This document shows, piece after piece, positions 61,044 to 64,000 of a DNA stretch of 64,000 nucleotides; within the stretch, counting starts at the first letter, position 1, and each line of letters opens with the position of its first letter. The DNA is taken from positions 124,001 to 188,000 of the forward strand of contig NZ_JACCFF010000005.1 in assembly GCF_013449725.1 (NCBI RefSeq). The letters are read 5' to 3'. Both the position numbers and the translations under genes were made by a program. This DNA comes from Mycobacteroides sp. LB1 (GTDB taxonomy: Bacteria > Actinomycetota > Actinomycetes > Mycobacteriales > Mycobacteriaceae). Below the pieces are notes generated by a model that saw nothing but the letters and a program-made list of their open reading frames with translations, ran no database searches and was not told the origin of the DNA.

Positions 61044-61829
61044 ATGGATACCCGCGAGATCGAAACCTTCGTCGACGAGGGATTCGTTGCGGTACGCGGC
61101 GCCTTTCCCAGGGACTGGGCGCGCGAAGCACGCGACATCATGTGGTCGCAGATCGGACCCGATCCACACGACAGATCGACGTGGACCGAGCGTGTCTGCT
61201 GGGCATACGACACCACCGGCGCCCCGGTGTTCGACAAGATCGTGAACGCTCCGCGCCTCGTCGAGACCTATGACGCGTTGGTGGGGCTCGGACGATGGGC
61301 ACCGAGGCGCGAGGTCGGGATGTTTCCGATCAGGTTTCCCGAGGGCGACGAAGATGCCGACAGCCCTCCCGACGATGGCTGGCATATCGACGCCAGCTTC
61401 GCCGGGCCAGACGGGCGGTACCACGTCAACCTGTGGTCGCGGGAGCGCGCACTGCTCATGCTGTTCCTCTTCTCCGATGTGGGCGAGGAGGACGCGCCCA
61501 CGCGAATCCGGTCCGGCTCGCATAGGGACGTTCCGATGCTGCTGGAGTCATTCGGCGCCCAGGGCACCGATGTCTTCAGTATCGGAGAGCAATGGGACGC
61601 GGTGTCCCAGAAACGTTCTGAGGTGCTCGCGACCGGATCTGCCGGAGATGTGTTCGTATGCCATCCGTTCCTGATCCATGCCGCGCAGAAGCACCGCGGC
61701 CATGAGGCGCGGTTCCTGTCACAGCCTGCCCTACCTCTACGCGAACCGCTGGTGCTGGATCGCGACGGAGACGCGGATGGCGACTACTCCCCCGTTGAAC
61801 AGGCAGTCCGCCTCGGTCTCGGGCGCTGA
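61044..61829 (+). CDS. Phytanoyl-CoA dioxygenase (PhyH) family protein
   Basis: This 261-residue Fe(II)/2-oxoglutarate dioxygenase candidate has the metal-ligand pair in GWHIDASF (HxD) and a late His in CHPFLIHAAQKH, with Arg nearby as in the PhyH family. FVDEGFVAVRGAFPRDW at the N-terminus is typical. The substrate is unknown. It starts at ATG 61044 and ends one base before the stop of the convergent Rv2183c-like gene. I do not recall it in this position in M. tuberculosis, so it may be an insertion. Confidence 0.75.
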   Translation: MDTREIETFVDEGFVAVRGAFPRDWAREARDIMWSQIGPDPHDRSTWTERVCWAYDTTGAPVFDKIVNAPRLVETYDALVGLGRWAPRREVGMFPIRFPEGDEDADSPPDDGWHIDASFAGPDGRYHVNLWSRERALLMLFLFSDVGEEDAPTRIRSGSHRDVPMLLESFGAQGTDVFSIGEQWDAVSQKRSEVLATGSAGDVFVCHPFLIHAAQKHRGHEARFLSQPALPLREPLVLDRDGDADGDYSPVEQAVRLGLGR

Positions 61830-62222
61830 CTACTCGTCGATATCGACTGGAATCGGTTGGTAGCCAGTCGATTGCGAGCTTGGCGGCGGTGGCGGGAAGG
61901 GACTCTGGTAGCCACCCTCCGGGCCGTCGGGGTCCTCAGGGTCGCCCGATCCATCCGCCGACTCGATCATCGCCCGCACCACCATCACCAGGGCGAGGCT
62001 GTGTTCGGCGATGGTCGCCAGCAGCGGATGGTGCTCACCCTCGACAAGGGCTGCCAGCGCACAGACCGGGCAGAACAACTGGTTGCAATTTCCGGGAATG
62101 CCGCCGTCGGCCGGGGCACGCGCGGCCAGTCGCAGCGCCGGGTCGAGCTTGTCGAGGATTGAGGCGGCCAACGCCCGCAGTTCGGGGCCGAGTTCCGGAT
62201 GGGTACCCGTCACGTAGGCCAC
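61830..62222 (-). CDS. Conserved hypothetical with Cys cluster (Rv2183c-like)
   Basis: This 130-residue protein has an N-terminal helical region and a segment CNQLFCPVCALAALVEGEHHPLL, with three cysteines and two histidines, which could bind zinc. The C-terminus is Pro/Ser-rich (FPPPPPSSQST). It overlaps the ArsA-like gene by 13 bp, so they are probably translated together. The function is unknown; its place matches Rv2183c. Confidence 0.75.
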   Translation of the reverse strand: MAYVTGTHPELGPELRALAASILDKLDPALRLAARAPADGGIPGNCNQLFCPVCALAALVEGEHHPLLATIAEHSLALVMVVRAMIESADGSGDPEDPDGPEGGYQSPFPPPPPSSQSTGYQPIPVDIDE

Positions 62223-63481
62223 ACCTCCGGATCCGCTCTAAACCGTATGGTCAGCTCGCCACCGACAAGCCGGGCATCGACAACCACACAGCGCCGCAGC
62301 ACGGAGGCCAGCCGGACCCGCCGACGCATCCCGTTTGCGCCGATGACCAGGTCATCTCCCACCCGGCCAAGGCTCAGCGTGGCCGGGTCGATCTGCGGCA
62401 ACTCTAGCCGTAACCGATAGTGGGTGTCGGCCCCGGATCCGGATTCGTGCTCAACGACGGTCGCCAACGGCGCCGGGGGCTTGGCGCCATCGCGGCGCCG
62501 CACCGCGTCGGCGAGTTCGCTGAGGGCCTCCGACCCGATGGGCTCGCGCGACAGGTGCGGCACCAGCAGCATCTCCACATCGCCGATCATCTGCCCCAGC
62601 TCGTCGAGGACGGCGGATTGATCGGCGATGCGCTGCATGTACCAGTCGAAGGCCGGATGGGCCGGCAGGTTGTGATACTCGTACGAATCATCTTGAATGA
62701 GAACCTGATTGACGATCACCTGATCGATGCGCACACCCATCAGCGCCAACGCCCCCACGGTGCGGATCGCCTCGGCCACCACCACCCGTTCGGGAGTCAG
62801 CACCAAGTGCGCCCCTACCCGATCAGGGTCCGCGAGCAGGCCTGCGAGCCGATCTGCCGACGCCGCAACACGTTCCAGTAGTTCGGCGAGAATCAGGGCA
62901 CGAGGGGTGCCGATACCACCGAGCCGACGATGCCGCGGCCAAGCCCGTTCCAGATACATCGAGAAGGTTCCCGGCAGGGTCAGCATGCGCAACGCATCGG
63001 CCGTTGAGGCACAGTCGACAACGACGACATCCCATTCGCCCGTCTCGGCGAGCTGTTGGACCTCGTGCAGGCCGAGCATCTCCTGAACTCCCGGCAACGC
63101 GGAAAGCTCTTCGGGGGCAAGCGATCCGATATCCGATTCGGGGTACTGCGCGGCGATCGTCTCGGCGATGTCGCCCCAGCGACGCTCCAGCAGGCCCAGG
63201 GTGTCCAGGGCCATCACGTCGAGTTGACCCCCGTACGGGTCCTCGAACACCCGCACAAAGTCAGCGCCCGGAGAGGGATCGACCCGGACACCGAAGACAT
63301 CACCAAGGGAATGAGCCTGGTCGGTGGATACCGCAAGCACCCGCTGCCCGGCGCGCGCATAACGCACGGCGGTGGCACCGGCCAGCGTCGATTTACCCAC
63401 GCCCCCCTTGCCGACGAAAAGGCCGATGGTGGCTGTCAACGGCGCCTGGACTTCGGGGGCGACGTCTGCGGGGCGGGACAC
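62210..63481 (-). CDS. ArsA/Get3-like ATPase (Rv2184c-like)
   Basis: This 423-residue P-loop ATPase has FVGKGGVGKSTLAGATAVRYA (deviant Walker A), STDQAHSLGDVF (switch I) and VVVDCASTADALRMLTLP (A-loop/Walker B area), all typical of ArsA-type proteins. The C-terminal half includes NLPAHPAFDWYMQRI and a beta-rich end. Eukaryotic Get3 moves tail-anchored proteins and bacterial ArsA pumps arsenite; no arsenic genes are near, and the mycobacterial role is unknown. It lies between the Cys-cluster gene and the SRPBCC gene. Confidence 0.85.
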   Translation of the reverse strand: MSRPADVAPEVQAPLTATIGLFVGKGGVGKSTLAGATAVRYARAGQRVLAVSTDQAHSLGDVFGVRVDPSPGADFVRVFEDPYGGQLDVMALDTLGLLERRWGDIAETIAAQYPESDIGSLAPEELSALPGVQEMLGLHEVQQLAETGEWDVVVVDCASTADALRMLTLPGTFSMYLERAWPRHRRLGGIGTPRALILAELLERVAASADRLAGLLADPDRVGAHLVLTPERVVVAEAIRTVGALALMGVRIDQVIVNQVLIQDDSYEYHNLPAHPAFDWYMQRIADQSAVLDELGQMIGDVEMLLVPHLSREPIGSEALSELADAVRRRDGAKPPAPLATVVEHESGSGADTHYRLRLELPQIDPATLSLGRVGDDLVIGANGMRRRVRLASVLRRCVVVDARLVGGELTIRFRADPEVWPT

Positions 63482-63500
63482 GAGCTTCTCCCCGACGTCG

Positions 63501-63941
63501 CTAGCGGTCAGATTCGACTCGCTTCTTCAGATCCTTGAGCGCGGAATCGGTGATCTTGCGTTCGGCCTTGCGCTTCAGCATTCCGATCATCGGAATTTGA
63601 AGGTCGACCGCGAGCTCATAGGTCACCTCGGTGCCAGACCCCTTGGCCGCCAAAAGGTATGTCCCTTCCAGCGAACGCAACAGGGAACTTTCCGCCAGGG
63701 TCCAGGTGACCTTGCGGCCATCCGCGGACCATACATACTCAAGGACCTGGGTGTCTTTGAGGACACCGGCGTCCAGCACCAGACGTGCGCGCTTGACCCT
63801 GCCCTCGGAGTCGGTGTCGAGCACCTCGGTTTCCTTGTACTCCGACACCCATTCCGGGTAGGCGCCGATATCGGCGATCACCGCCATCACCTTGCCGGGT
63901 TCGGCATCGATGGCAATCGTCTGGGTAGTCTTCTCAGCCAC
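63501..63941 (-). CDS. SRPBCC (polyketide cyclase-like) protein, Rv2185c-like
   Basis: This 146-residue protein reads VAEKTTQTIAIDAEPGKVMAVIADIGAYPEWVSEYKE, followed by YLLAAKGSGTEVTYELAVDLQIPMIGMLKRK, a close match to Rv2185c. The fold is a START-like hydrophobic-ligand pocket; function is unknown. GTG at 63941 is used because homology begins there; the open frame extends to 63992. It lies 19 bp upstream of the ArsA-like gene on the same strand. Confidence 0.85.
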   Translation of the reverse strand: MAEKTTQTIAIDAEPGKVMAVIADIGAYPEWVSEYKETEVLDTDSEGRVKRARLVLDAGVLKDTQVLEYVWSADGRKVTWTLAESSLLRSLEGTYLLAAKGSGTEVTYELAVDLQIPMIGMLKRKAERKITDSALKDLKKRVESDR

Positions 63942-64000
63942 CTGACAGACGCTACCCTTCTCACTGGCAGTCGGATACTCCCATCCTGGCATTTCACTGC

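Noticed and set aside
1..64000. CRISPR arrays, insertion sequences or prophage
   Set aside because: No regular repeat-spacer pattern, transposase, terminal inverted repeats or phage structural genes were seen.

Overview
The window looks like a chromosome segment of a rapidly growing mycobacterium, most likely of the Mycobacteroides (abscessus-chelonae) group. The base composition is GC-rich. It carries mycobactin synthesis genes, mycothiol ligase (mshC), mannan and lipomannan glycosyltransferases, and a mycobacterial-type dcw (division and cell wall) cluster with wag31, sepF and pknL nearby. From about 9.3 kb to the right end the gene order follows the block Rv2129c-Rv2185c of M. tuberculosis, as I remember that genome. 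No database was searched, so genus and family names are recognition by eye.

Layout. (1) 1-9.3 kb is accessory. It holds a divergent iron-box region, mycobactin genes mbtT-mbtC-mbtD, an Xre/RES toxin-antitoxin pair of the MbcTA type, and a group that looks copper-responsive (CopB-type ATPase, a small CPCC protein, a secreted protein) with two operator-like palindromes. (2) 9.3-24.7 kb holds an SDR, mshC, a flavin oxidoreductase with a TetR-type palindrome in its promoter, cysQ, an LLM oxidoreductase, secreted and anchored proteins, the SCO1664/DUF3090/phosphomutase trio, uppP, lppL, pyrD, a PEBP protein, an M20 peptidase and tRNA-Leu(GAG). (3) 24.9-49 kb is the cell-wall and division region on the minus strand. 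Transcription runs mraZ, rsmH, ftsL-like, pbpB, murE, murF, mraY, murD, ftsW, murG, murC, ftsQ, a hairpin, ftsZ, pgeF, yggS, sepF, an inserted plus-strand SRPBCC-ArsR-DUF899 operon, yggT, wag31, a Rv2144c-like gene and a VanY-like lipoprotein. (4) 49-64 kb holds a GNAT, lppM, an MTHFR-like gene, idsA2, mptA, the Rv2175c-like pknL partner, pknL, aroG, RNase AS, a GT87 mannosyltransferase, an acyltransferase, a PhyH protein, an ArsA-like ATPase and an SRPBCC protein.

How the genes work together. The mur/fts genes make lipid II precursors and build the septum. UppP recycles the undecaprenyl carrier, Wag31 and SepF organise polar growth and the Z ring, and MptA and the GT87 enzyme extend and branch mannan. 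Many neighbours overlap by 4 bp (ATGA), so translational coupling is common.

The most unusual items are regulatory. They are: a stem-loop with an identical 21-nt arm both after pyrD and between ftsQ and ftsZ; two copper-operator-like palindromes around uncharacterised small genes; an 18-bp palindrome directly in front of a probable leaderless antitoxin start; a 10-bp-spaced MraZ-type box array; and an inverted stress-type operon inserted between sepF and yggT. I found no CRISPR array, insertion sequence, prophage or rRNA, and no clearly novel multigene system.
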